A DNA stretch of 8,348 nt. Origin: Clostridiales bacterium (GTDB lineage Bacteria; Bacillota; Clostridia; Caldicoprobacterales; DTU083). This document shows, in pieces, positions 1 to 5,699 of the stretch. The notes beneath the pieces were generated by a model. That model did not search any database. It saw only the letters and a list, made by a program, of their open reading frames with translations, and was not told the origin of the DNA. The translations under genes were made by a program, and so were the position numbers. The stretch is taken from the NCBI GenBank assembly GCA_012512335.1, contig JAAZEK010000533.1:1-8348 (forward strand). Reading direction: 5' to 3'. Positions within the stretch are counted from its first letter, which is position 1. Every line of letters starts with the position of its first letter.

Positions 1-1211
1 CCAGCTTCAATAACCTGTGTAGCAATTACTATTAACTTATCTGAATTTGTGATATCAGCTATCACATCTTTTCTATACTTCGCATTGTCATCACCTGTCA
101 ATTCAATAATATCCAGATCAGGTCTTTTATTTATCATGATATTATAGAATTTGCGGGCAGAAACCTTGGTAATAAATTCAACTAATACCTTATTATCTTC
201 AAATCGAATTACTTTATCCGCTAGGACATCTAGATCGATTTTGCGATATTCAAGAAGAGCTAAATCTATGTCGACTCTGTTCTTGAAGATAGGGTTTTTA
301 AAATACCTTTCAGGTCTTTTGATAAGTTCTATGAAATGTCCTCTATCATCATCCAGCATTTTATCCAATCTCGGCAGTGTTGCAGACATAATAATCATTT
401 TTATGTTTAGCAATTTGGCATATGTATTTAGAAATATAATAATATGTCTCCATATGCTACTTCTATAACTCTGTATTTCATCCATTATCACTACACTATT
501 ACATAATTTAACTAATGGAAACAATTGCTCCCTACCACAACCAAACAAAGCATTAAAAAAATTAACATGAGACGTAACTACAATAGGATAGTTATTTAAA
601 ATACGTTCCAAATAAGAATGTTCGTAATTAGATTCATCAGAATCCATATCCTTCTGGATGATAATAGGTGTAATGGAATTCACAACAGCAAAGTCAATAT
701 CCTTCTTAAAATATTTCGATAAAGTGCCTGCAGTCTGTTCCACCAATGTGTTGAAAGGAAAAATATAGAACACATTATTTATGTCGGTATCCTCTTTAAT
801 CATGTTCAGCATTAGATTAATAGAGGTTTCTGTTTTACCAGAACCTGTCGGTGCTTCGAGATAATATATATTTCCATCAGGACTTTCTTTATATCGGCTT
901 TCTGACTCCATCATCATATCGCTACGCAATGCATTAATCGGGCTATCAGCAAAATAATTTTTATCTTTTCGATATTCAACTATACCTTTATAGATGATTC
1001 CATTTTTATATCTCTCCAGCAAGATATCTATATTCTCTATTGTGTTAAAGTTAATCTCACTTCCATTCATGTATTTTGCTGTTGCACAGTAATCACAAAC
1101 AGTAATTAATGCGTACATTAACTTATTTAATATGTAGAATTCTATTTCATCGCTTATTATTTCCTTCCTCTTGGTTTCGGGGGCATCTGAAGTTATAAAA
1201 TTTATGTTATT
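1..1211 (-). pseudogene. cas3: CRISPR-associated helicase/nuclease Cas3, N-terminus lost at the IS junction and C-terminus beyond the window
   Basis: An uninterrupted 403-codon frame reads leftward to the window edge with the Cas3 superfamily 2 helicase motifs in order: EAPTGSGKT (Walker A, 857-831), FPFNTLVEQT (motif Ia, about 760-730), VVTSHVNFFNALFG, MDEIQSY (DExx box, about 485-466), MSATLP (motif III, 389-372) and IATQVIEA (motif V, 26-3). Near its start VCDYCATAKY resembles the tail of the Cas3 HD domain, so the HD catalytic histidines and aspartates and probably 150-200 residues are missing. Upstream, the frame meets a TGA (1214-1212) contributed by the insertion sequence. No start codon with a ribosome binding site is present; the first ATG (1118) lacks one. 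In type I CRISPR systems Cas3 unwinds and degrades DNA bound by Cascade. This copy is probably inactive in interference. The subtype cannot be told; the DEIQ box and Firmicute setting fit I-B, which is a guess. Confidence 0.9.
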
Positions 1212-1226
1212 TCACTAGCGTTGCAT
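1212..1226 (+). repeat. Left terminal inverted repeat of the IS
   Basis: TCACTAGCGTTGCAT, identical to the reverse complement of 2794-2808. A related subterminal copy in inverted orientation (CAAGCGCTAG, 1246-1255, against CAACGCTAG in the repeat, one extra base) lies about 20 bp inside this end and might be an accessory transposase site; that role is inference. Confidence 0.9.
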
Positions 1227-1329
1227 AAAGTAAAAAACTATTTGTCAAGCGCTAGATTAGTAAGTAAATCAGATAAAACTGGCGAAAACAGCAGTTATTT
1301 TGCAAATATTGCTGCAATATAAGTAAAAA

Positions 1330-1383
1330 TCCTTTATAATAGAGATATTGGGTAGTTCTTGTCCAAATCTCTATTATAAAGGA
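1330..1383 (+). promoter_or_regulatory. Transposase promoter -10 and RBS-sequestering hairpin
   Basis: A perfect 17-bp inverted repeat (1330-1346 with 1367-1383) is extended by a further 4 bp (TTGG/CCAA) past one bulged A, leaving an 11-base loop. The right arm contains AAAGGA, most of the transposase ribosome binding site. The left arm contains a consensus -10, TATAAT (1335-1340), whose expected transcript start is about 1346-1348, just past the left arm. A transcript from the element's own promoter would lack the left arm and be translatable; read-through RNA from flanking genes would fold and mask the site. This arrangement is known from IS10 and IS50. The -35 region is weak (CTGCAA at 1312-1317, 17-bp spacing). 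Confidence 0.75.
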
Positions 1384-1391
1384 GAACGAAA

Positions 1392-2636
1392 ATGCAAGAC
1401 AAGGATACCACAAAAACCACATTTTTTCAATTGTTTCAGCCAGTTTATCAAGGACTATTCTCACAGTATATTGAGGAAACGGGGGTAGACAAATATGTTA
1501 AAAAACTAACCACCATGAAATTGTTTCAGCTTTTATCTTTTGCGCAACTGGAGCAATTCAATGGTTTGCGGGACATCAGCAACAGCCTTAATAATGAAGA
1601 TCATAGTCTTAGCGTTGAACTTGAATCCATTAGCCATTCACAGATTTCTCGAAGATTAAATTCAATCCCTACAAGCGCCTTCCATGTGCTTTTTCAAGAT
1701 CTAGTGCAGCAAGTAGGTATTAAGACGGGATTCGAAAAAATCCGAAATACCCTAGGTAACATTTACCTAATTGACTCGTCGACAATAAGCCTTTGCCTTA
1801 GTCGTTATCGATGGGCAGAATTTCGGAAGACTAAGGGTGGTGTAAAACTTCATCTGCGTATCCGGTTATTTGAACAAGGTGTACTGCCAGATCATGCAGA
1901 GATTACGGCAGCAAAACCCAATGATAGAACTCAAATGGATAACCTGATAGTCGAGGAAAAAGATGCGATAAATATATTCGACCGTGGGTACATAGACTAC
2001 AAAAAGTTTGATGAATACTGCGAAAAAGGGATACGATTTGTTACACGCCTTAAGGCTAATGCTACCGTTGCAGTACAACAAGAGTTTCAACTGAAGCCGG
2101 AAAGCTTAATCAAACAAGATTGCATCGTTATACTGGGCGGGCCACAAACAAGAATGGAGCATCCTGTGCGATTAATAGCGACAGCTGACTCAGAAGGAAA
2201 CCCTATAACCATTGTAACTAATGACCTTACCATAGATGCTGAGGAGCTTGGTGAGTTATATCGCTATCGGTGGCAGATTGAAATTTTTTTCAAATGGCTC
2301 AAGCAAAACCTGCATGTGAATCACATGTATGGACTCAGTAAACAGGCTGTGGAAAACCAGTTGTATATCGCATTAGTCACTTTTTGTCTGCTGATGATAA
2401 TTAAACTGACCTCTGGTTACGACGGTCCATTACTAACGGTTAAGCGATTTCTGCGTGTTTGTCTCTATGATCCGATCGAAGCATTCCTTCGAAAGCTTAA
2501 TTACAAGAGCAAACGGACCTCTAGGGGAAGACGGCGATTGGACCATGAGAAAGTATTTCAGCATACCTTGAGCCAAGTTATTGAAGGTGAAGTTGATTTC
2601 CTGGATGATTTAACTTACGACCCAGTAATTCTTTAA
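1392..2636 (+). CDS. IS4-family DDE transposase, 414 aa, intact
   Basis: The protein catalyses cut-and-paste movement of the surrounding element. Residues about 5-70 form an N-terminal domain of the DUF4372 type (FFQLFQPVYQ, KLTTMKLFQLLSFAQL), probably binding the terminal repeats. The RNase H-like catalytic core follows: D128 in YLIDSST, D197 in NIFDRGY, and E297 within the IS4 signature Y290-x2-R293-x3-E297-x6-K304. The C-terminus is basic (KSKRTSRGRRR, about 372-382). The length is typical for the family and there are no internal stops or frameshifts. The ATG is preceded by AAAGGAG about 7 bases upstream, part of which lies in the hairpin described at 1330-1383. Transcription points away from the cas3 remnant and toward the 3' end of prs. 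Confidence 0.95.
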   Translation: MQDKDTTKTTFFQLFQPVYQGLFSQYIEETGVDKYVKKLTTMKLFQLLSFAQLEQFNGLRDISNSLNNEDHSLSVELESISHSQISRRLNSIPTSAFHVLFQDLVQQVGIKTGFEKIRNTLGNIYLIDSSTISLCLSRYRWAEFRKTKGGVKLHLRIRLFEQGVLPDHAEITAAKPNDRTQMDNLIVEEKDAINIFDRGYIDYKKFDEYCEKGIRFVTRLKANATVAVQQEFQLKPESLIKQDCIVILGGPQTRMEHPVRLIATADSEGNPITIVTNDLTIDAEELGELYRYRWQIEIFFKWLKQNLHVNHMYGLSKQAVENQLYIALVTFCLLMIIKLTSGYDGPLLTVKRFLRVCLYDPIEAFLRKLNYKSKRTSRGRRRLDHEKVFQHTLSQVIEGEVDFLDDLTYDPVIL

Positions 2637-2645
2637 AAAGAGCAT

Positions 2646-2722
2646 ATGTAAAAATGTGGATAAGGGCTACTCTCTATTGGTATCAGTCGTTTTAGCCCTG
2701 ACGAGAAGAAACATATTTACAT
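2646..2722 (+). other. Nested inverted repeats in the IS 3' region
   Basis: Downstream of the transposase stop an outer pair of 12-base arms (2646-2657 and 2711-2722, 11 of 12 matching) encloses an inner perfect 7-bp pair (AGGGCTA 2663-2669, TAGCCCT 2693-2699). The transcript could form a long imperfect stem. No T-run directly follows the inner stem; TTTTATTCT follows the outer one, so it might act as a weak terminator or a transcript-stability element. Function is unproven. Confidence 0.45.
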
Positions 2723-2793
2723 TTTATTCTATATTTACCGTTTAAATCAATATCACTAAAGACCTTTGGACTTTACTTTTTTACTTAATTTTC

Positions 2794-2808
2794 ATGCAAC
2801 GCTAGTGA
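2794..2808 (+). repeat. Right terminal inverted repeat of the IS
   Basis: ATGCAACGCTAGTGA, the exact complement of the left end at 1212-1226. It lies 26 bp from the stop codon of prs, so the element landed in or created the region just after that gene, and no prs terminator is visible between them. Confidence 0.9.
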
Positions 2809-2834
2809 TTTTATATATAGAAATATACTTAATT

Positions 2835-3989
2835 TTACTTTTGATTAATCAATGCCTTAATTTTTTCTGTAGCTGTTAGCAGGGAACTAATAGATTCGTC
2901 ATGGTTCAACCGATCTATGAGTGTGGCAATTAGCTTTGAAAGATCTACCTCTACAAACCACTCTGCATTACGAACTACATCGGGTATATATGTGAGGTTG
3001 GTAGAAAAGAAGCGTTTAATCAGACCTTGCTCATAGCATTTATTGAACTCTTCAACACCTTCTGTAAAAAGGCCAAAAGTAACAGCAGAATATATATTAG
3101 CTGCATTTCGTCGTTTAAGTTCCTTTGCAATTTCAATAATGGATTCACCAGAAGCAGCCATATCATCTACTATGATAACATTCTTGCCTGCTACATCACT
3201 ACCCATATACTCGTGTTGAACGATAGGGTTTTTGCCATTGACGACCTTTGTGTAGTCCCTTCTCTTATAGAACACCCCTACATCAATTCCAAGTACACTT
3301 GCGTAATAAATGGCACGGTCCATAGCACCAGTATCTGGGCTGATTATAATAGTATTTTCTCTATTACTAATTAAATGATTTTCATTATTATAAATTGCCT
3401 TAATAATATCATAGGTAGGGTGGATGGTTTGAAAATCTATTAAGGGAACAGCATTTTGTACCCTGGGGTCATGAGCGTCAAAGGTGATAATGTTATCCAC
3501 GTTCAAGCGTTCCAACTCTTGTAGGGCTATAGCGCAATCTAAAGATTCACGGCTTCTTCTTTTATGCTGTCTACCAGCGTACAGGAAAGGCATGATAACG
3601 GTTATTCTTCTATCTTTTCCGCCGATTGCAGAAATGGTCCTTTTAATATCCTGAAAATGTTCATCGGGCCCCATGTGAGTGGTAATTCCGAACATCTTGT
3701 AAGTGCAGCTGTAGTTTCCTACGTCAGATATAATATAAATGTCTTTTCCACGGATGGTTTCATTTAATACTGCTTTTCCTTCTCCATTGGAAAAACGCAC
3801 ATTATCAACGTCCACCATATATGATTCTTTTATTTCGTCCAGATAAAAATTCTGATGTTGTTCGGACCAATCACTATTTCTTCGTTCTACTACCTGTTCA
3901 TTAACCTTCATGCCCAGATCACGACAATTGTCCATTGCAATAATAGCCAGTTGACCAAAAGGTATTCTGGAAAAAGATTTTATTTCCAT
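2835..3989 (-). CDS. prs: Ribose-phosphate pyrophosphokinase (PRPP synthetase), long form, 384 aa
   Basis: The enzyme would transfer pyrophosphate from ATP to ribose 5-phosphate, giving PRPP for purine, pyrimidine, histidine and NAD synthesis in the cytosol. Visible signatures: RFSNGEGK (65-72), an ATP-contacting segment YAGRQHKRRSRES (137-149), TFDAHDP with the metal-binding histidine H173, SPDTGAMDRA (217-226), and the PRPP-binding loop VIIVDDMAASGESI (271-284). At 384 aa it is about 65 residues longer than the usual housekeeping enzyme (about 315 aa) and several motifs are divergent, so it belongs to a long-form subgroup and may be a second copy; that is inference. The ATG is fixed by a near-perfect AAGGAGGT (4006-3999) about 9 bases upstream. 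It is transcribed leftward from the promoter at 4063-4035 and ends 26 bp from the IS, with no terminator of its own visible. Confidence 0.9.
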   Translation of the reverse strand: MEIKSFSRIPFGQLAIIAMDNCRDLGMKVNEQVVERRNSDWSEQHQNFYLDEIKESYMVDVDNVRFSNGEGKAVLNETIRGKDIYIISDVGNYSCTYKMFGITTHMGPDEHFQDIKRTISAIGGKDRRITVIMPFLYAGRQHKRRSRESLDCAIALQELERLNVDNIITFDAHDPRVQNAVPLIDFQTIHPTYDIIKAIYNNENHLISNRENTIIISPDTGAMDRAIYYASVLGIDVGVFYKRRDYTKVVNGKNPIVQHEYMGSDVAGKNVIIVDDMAASGESIIEIAKELKRRNAANIYSAVTFGLFTEGVEEFNKCYEQGLIKRFFSTNLTYIPDVVRNAEWFVEVDLSKLIATLIDRLNHDESISSLLTATEKIKALINQK

Positions 3990-4034
3990 GTAATAAGGAC
4001 CTCCTTAAAATGTTAGCTCTCTTATCTCAACATC

Positions 4035-4063
4035 ATTATATAGTGATTCTACAAAATAGTAAA
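4035..4063 (-). promoter_or_regulatory. Sigma-A-type promoter for prs
   Basis: On the minus strand TTTACT (4063-4058) lies 17 bp before a perfect TATAAT (4040-4035). The predicted start is near 4028, giving a leader of about 40 nt that contains the AAGGAGGT ribosome binding site. Confidence 0.7.
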
Positions 4064-4107
4064 CATCAAAACAATTTAGGAGAATTTACAGCAAATTGTA
4101 GTATATA

Positions 4108-4125
4108 TTTCCACTTAAATGGAAA
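4108..4125. promoter_or_regulatory. 18-bp near-palindrome in the prs / zinc-protein divergent region
   Basis: TTTCCACTT/AAATGGAAA is symmetric apart from one mismatched pair. It lies upstream of the prs promoter and 35 bp before the start codon of the small zinc protein, where an operator for either gene could sit. A weak TAAAAT (4133-4138) follows in plus orientation. No regulator is encoded nearby, so the role is speculative. Confidence 0.3.
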
Positions 4126-4159
4126 AATAACTAAAATGATGGCGAAAGGTGGAAGTTTT

Positions 4160-4324
4160 ATGGCACAAGCTCTTTGTACAATTTGTGGAAATACATGTTC
4201 GGAAGGAATTTCTCGCAGCTGTCCAGAATGTGGTAACTGTGTTTGCGATGATTGTGGAGATCTTTTCGAAGGCTATTGTCAAAGCTGTATCGATTCCATA
4301 GCAAATAAATTTGAGGAAATCTGA
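4160..4324 (+). CDS. Small cysteine-rich putative zinc-binding protein, 54 aa
   Basis: The 54-residue product contains ten cysteines (C6, C9, C13, C21, C24, C27, C29, C32, C40, C43), in the pattern CxxC-x3-C-x7-CxxCxxCxCxxC-x7-CxxC. This is enough for two zinc sites in a zinc-ribbon or treble-clef-like fold. There is no signal peptide or membrane segment and the C-terminal tail is acidic (FEEI). The start at 4160 is chosen because AAAGGTGG lies 7 bases before it. The same frame opens at an earlier ATG (4010), but that would translate the prs leader and promoter region. It is transcribed divergently from prs. Possible roles include protein contact, nucleic-acid binding or zinc storage; I do not recognise the family. 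Confidence 0.7.
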   Translation: MAQALCTICGNTCSEGISRSCPECGNCVCDDCGDLFEGYCQSCIDSIANKFEEI

Positions 4325-4346
4325 TAGTTACTATTCACTCGGAAGT

Positions 4347-4382
4347 AAAATAATAAATATATATATTTTGATTTATTATTTT
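4347..4382. terminator. AT-only hairpin after the zinc-protein gene
   Basis: A perfect 12-bp inverted repeat (AAAATAATAAAT 4347-4358 with 4371-4382) has a 12-base loop and ends in TTTT. It starts 22 bases after the stop codon. With no G-C pairs it is a weak terminator candidate at best. The rest of 4325-4435 shows nothing I can assign. Confidence 0.35.
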
Positions 4383-4435
4383 GATGTGAACAGCAACAGT
4401 GATCTGTTTCAATCAAATTTCTAAGAATTCTGGAA

Positions 4436-4464
4436 TTGCAAAAGTAGGAAAGGCGTGCTATACT
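4436..4464 (+). promoter_or_regulatory. Upstream promoter P1 for tRNA-Arg
   Basis: TTGCAA (4436-4441), 17-bp spacer, TATACT (4459-4464), with an extended -10 TG at 4456-4457. The predicted start is near 4471, about 77 bases before the tRNA. Confidence 0.6.
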
Positions 4465-4491
4465 CATTTACGGGTACCAAAAATCTTTAGG

Positions 4492-4520
4492 TTGACATCG
4501 CAGTAACAATGGCATAAGAT
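4492..4520 (+). promoter_or_regulatory. Proximal promoter P2 for tRNA-Arg
   Basis: A perfect TTGACA (4492-4497), 17-bp spacer, then TAAGAT (4515-4520, 5 of 6 consensus). The predicted start is near 4527, about 20 bases upstream of the mature tRNA 5' end. This is the best promoter in the window. Confidence 0.78.
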
Positions 4521-4547
4521 ATTTAGGTAAACATTTTTAGAAAATAT

Positions 4548-4624
4548 GTACCCGTAGCTCAGTTGGATAGAGTACTTGACTACGAATCAAGGGGTCGCAG
4601 GTTCGAATCCTGCCGGGTACGCCA
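4548..4624 (+). tRNA. tRNA-Arg (anticodon ACG)
   Basis: The sequence folds as a full cloverleaf. The acceptor GTACCCG pairs with CGGGTAC (4614-4620). The D arm is GCTC/GAGT with the AGTTGGATA loop. The anticodon stem CTTGA/TCAAG encloses loop CTACGAA, giving anticodon ACG (normally modified to ICG, reading CGU, CGC and CGA). The T arm is GCAGG/CCTGC with TTCGAAT. Discriminator G4621 is followed by an encoded CCA (4622-4624). It stands alone between its own promoters and a terminator. No duplicated tRNA 3' end downstream within the window suggests an integrated element. Confidence 0.97.
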
Positions 4625-4668
4625 AAAAAGACATGACTTTCCGCTAAGGGGATGATATGTCTTTTTTT
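4625..4668 (+). terminator. Rho-independent terminator of tRNA-Arg
   Basis: AAAAAGACAT (4625-4634) pairs with ATGTCTTTTT (4657-4666), with a further short inner pairing (TCC/GGA), and the right arm runs into a seven-T stretch (4662-4668). It begins immediately after the CCA. The A-rich left arm makes it potentially bidirectional. Confidence 0.85.
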
Positions 4669-4680
4669 CTATGAAAAGTA

Positions 4681-4689
4681 TGGTAGAAT
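4681..4689 (+). promoter_or_regulatory. Possible extended -10 for the paiA-like gene
   Basis: TGGTAGAAT fits the extended -10 TGnTATAAT with one mismatch and lies just after the tRNA terminator and 108 bases before the gene. The -35 position falls in the terminator T-run and is poor, so this is tentative. Confidence 0.3.
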
Positions 4690-4796
4690 AGGCGTAACCT
4701 ACGGCATTATGCACGCAGATAAATTGGAATTTATGATGCGATTTGGGCAGTGGCAGCGATATAGCATCATTGCAAAAAAGCAGGAGGGACATAGGG

Positions 4797-5312
4797 ATGG
4801 AGTTCACATTCAAACAGTGTACGCTGGATGACGCTCATGCGCTGCATGACATTTCTTATAGAACATATCATGAAACCTTCGCACACATGAACACTCCTTC
4901 AACCATGGAGACTTATCTGGAAAAGGCGTTTAACATAAACAAGTTGCGGGGGGAATTATTGGACAGCAATTCGTTATTTTATTTTCTTTATGCGGACGGA
5001 GCATTGGCAGGCTACTTAAAGCTCAATGAAGCTCCTTCACAAACCGATATCAATGAGATACAATCGTTAGAAATTGAAAGAATCTATGTGGCAAAGGAAT
5101 TTCAAGGCAACGGCCTGGGACGCTTTTTGATGAACAAGGCTATTGCTACAGCGCGTGCGAGGGGAAAAGCATATATATGGCTTGGCGTCTGGGAGAAAAA
5201 CAATAAGGCCATTTCATTTTATAAAAAGAGTGGGTTTTATGAAACCGGCACACATTCCTTTTTTATGGGAAGAGAAGAACAAACCGATTTTGTAATGCGT
5301 AAAAATTTGTAA
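4797..5312 (+). CDS. paiA: PaiA-like GNAT N-acetyltransferase (probable spermidine/spermine acetyltransferase), 171 aa
   Basis: The protein is a full-length GNAT enzyme closely resembling Bacillus PaiA in length and in signature segments: SLEIERIYV (90-98), the acetyl-CoA pyrophosphate loop Q103-x-x-G106-x-G108, IWLGVWEKN (127-135), AISFYKKSGF (138-147) and HSFFMGREEQTD (153-164). PaiA acetylates spermidine and spermine at the N1 position using acetyl-CoA, lowering polyamine toxicity; in B. subtilis it sits beside paiB and affects sporulation and degradative-enzyme genes. No paiB is seen here. The ATG at 4797 is chosen because AGGAGG (4782-4787) lies 9 bases upstream; an in-frame extension to 4743 precedes that site and gives a non-PaiA N-terminus. 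The gene is bounded by terminators on both sides, so it is probably monocistronic. Polyamine specificity is inferred from family resemblance. Confidence 0.85.
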   Translation: MEFTFKQCTLDDAHALHDISYRTYHETFAHMNTPSTMETYLEKAFNINKLRGELLDSNSLFYFLYADGALAGYLKLNEAPSQTDINEIQSLEIERIYVAKEFQGNGLGRFLMNKAIATARARGKAYIWLGVWEKNNKAISFYKKSGFYETGTHSFFMGREEQTDFVMRKNL

Positions 5313-5335
5313 ATTGGGCTTCGTCAGTCCAAACG

Positions 5336-5367
5336 AATACCAAGAGTCTGTGACTCTTGGTATTTTT
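5336..5367 (+). terminator. Strong Rho-independent terminator after the paiA-like gene
   Basis: A perfect 13-bp stem (5336-5348 with 5352-5364), TGT loop, then TATTTTT. A second hairpin (TTGGGCT 5314-5320 with AGTCCAA 5326-5332, one G-T pair) lies directly before it. The sequence between this and 5462 shows no gene I can recognise. Confidence 0.9.
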
Positions 5368-5462
5368 GATTTTGGCATATGTGTGTAATCATAGTCAAGC
5401 TGAAATTATGTGTAATACAAAAGGTTTGCAATTGCATGAAAGTTAATGGTGAGCATGTAAGC

Positions 5463-5687
5463 TCAGCAGACTATATTAATTAGCTTTTCTTTAATGTATA
5501 TTATTTTCTTAATTTCTTTGCCTGCAATATGCATCTTAACCTTGTTGCTTGACTTAGCCACCTCTTTAATGTTGTTTTCGTCAGTATTGCTGTTAATTTC
5601 GATTACATCCCGAAGGATTCCATTGACTTGAACTGCTATTTTTAAAATGTCCCGAGCTAACTTTGTCTCATCACACAATGGGAATAA
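5463..5687 (-). pseudogene. leuS: C-terminal remnant of leucyl-tRNA synthetase
   Basis: The minus-strand frame reads the last 70 or so residues of a bacterial LeuRS. It starts with FPLCDETKL, comparable to the WPxyDExxL segment of the family, continues with IAVQVNGILRD (family VQVNGKvRd) and ends with HIAGKEIKKIIYIKEKLINIVC (family GK.ikKviyvpgKLVNIV) at a natural-looking terminus. The other 90 percent of the enzyme, including all catalytic motifs (HIGH, KMSKS), is absent. Only a TTG at 5678 without a ribosome binding site could serve as a start, and the frame closes at a stop at 5717-5715. It is probably a decaying fragment, with divergence such as loss of the lysine in VQVNGK. A free-standing C-terminal-domain protein is the less likely alternative. 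Confidence 0.8.
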
Positions 5688-5699
5688 GCAGTTACGTTC

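Larger units (their letters stand above)
1212..2808 (+). mobile_element. IS4-family insertion sequence, complete (about 1.6 kb)
   Basis: The element is bounded by 15-bp perfect inverted repeats (TCACTAGCGTTGCAT on the left, its complement on the right) and carries one intact transposase gene. If the outermost T/A pair is flank, it spans 1213-2807. Flanks give no convincing target duplication: the best match is 9 bases with two differences (ATGTTATTT / ATTTTATAT) in AT-rich DNA, whereas IS4-family elements usually leave clean duplications of about 8-13 bp. Together with cas3 on one side only, this suggests a deletion or recombination at the element after insertion. All parts needed for mobility look intact, so it may still be active. 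Confidence 0.92.

Noticed and set aside
151..468. 105-aa plus-strand open frame
   Set aside because: It lies fully within, and opposite to, the cas3 helicase motifs; no ribosome binding site or family features.
1220..1248. Outward-facing promoter from the IS left end (TTGACA on the minus strand at 1248-1243) driving the cas3 remnant
   Set aside because: No acceptable -10 lies 15-19 bp downstream, and the flanking DNA is too far away to supply one.
2782..2836. 11-bp direct repeat TACTTAATTTT inside (2782-2792) and outside (2826-2836) the IS right end
   Set aside because: AT-rich and not positioned as a target duplication; likely chance, although it could be a trace of the rearrangement.
3027..3374. 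Plus-strand open frames opposite prs (also 3564-3767)
   Set aside because: Shadows of a well-supported prs coding region.
4010..4159. N-terminal extension of the zinc protein to ATG 4010
   Set aside because: It would translate through the divergent prs promoter and lacks a ribosome binding site; AAAGGTGG before 4160 fixes the shorter start.
4548..4624. tRNA-Arg as the attachment site of an integrated element
   Set aside because: No integrase gene and no duplicated tRNA 3' segment are present within the window.
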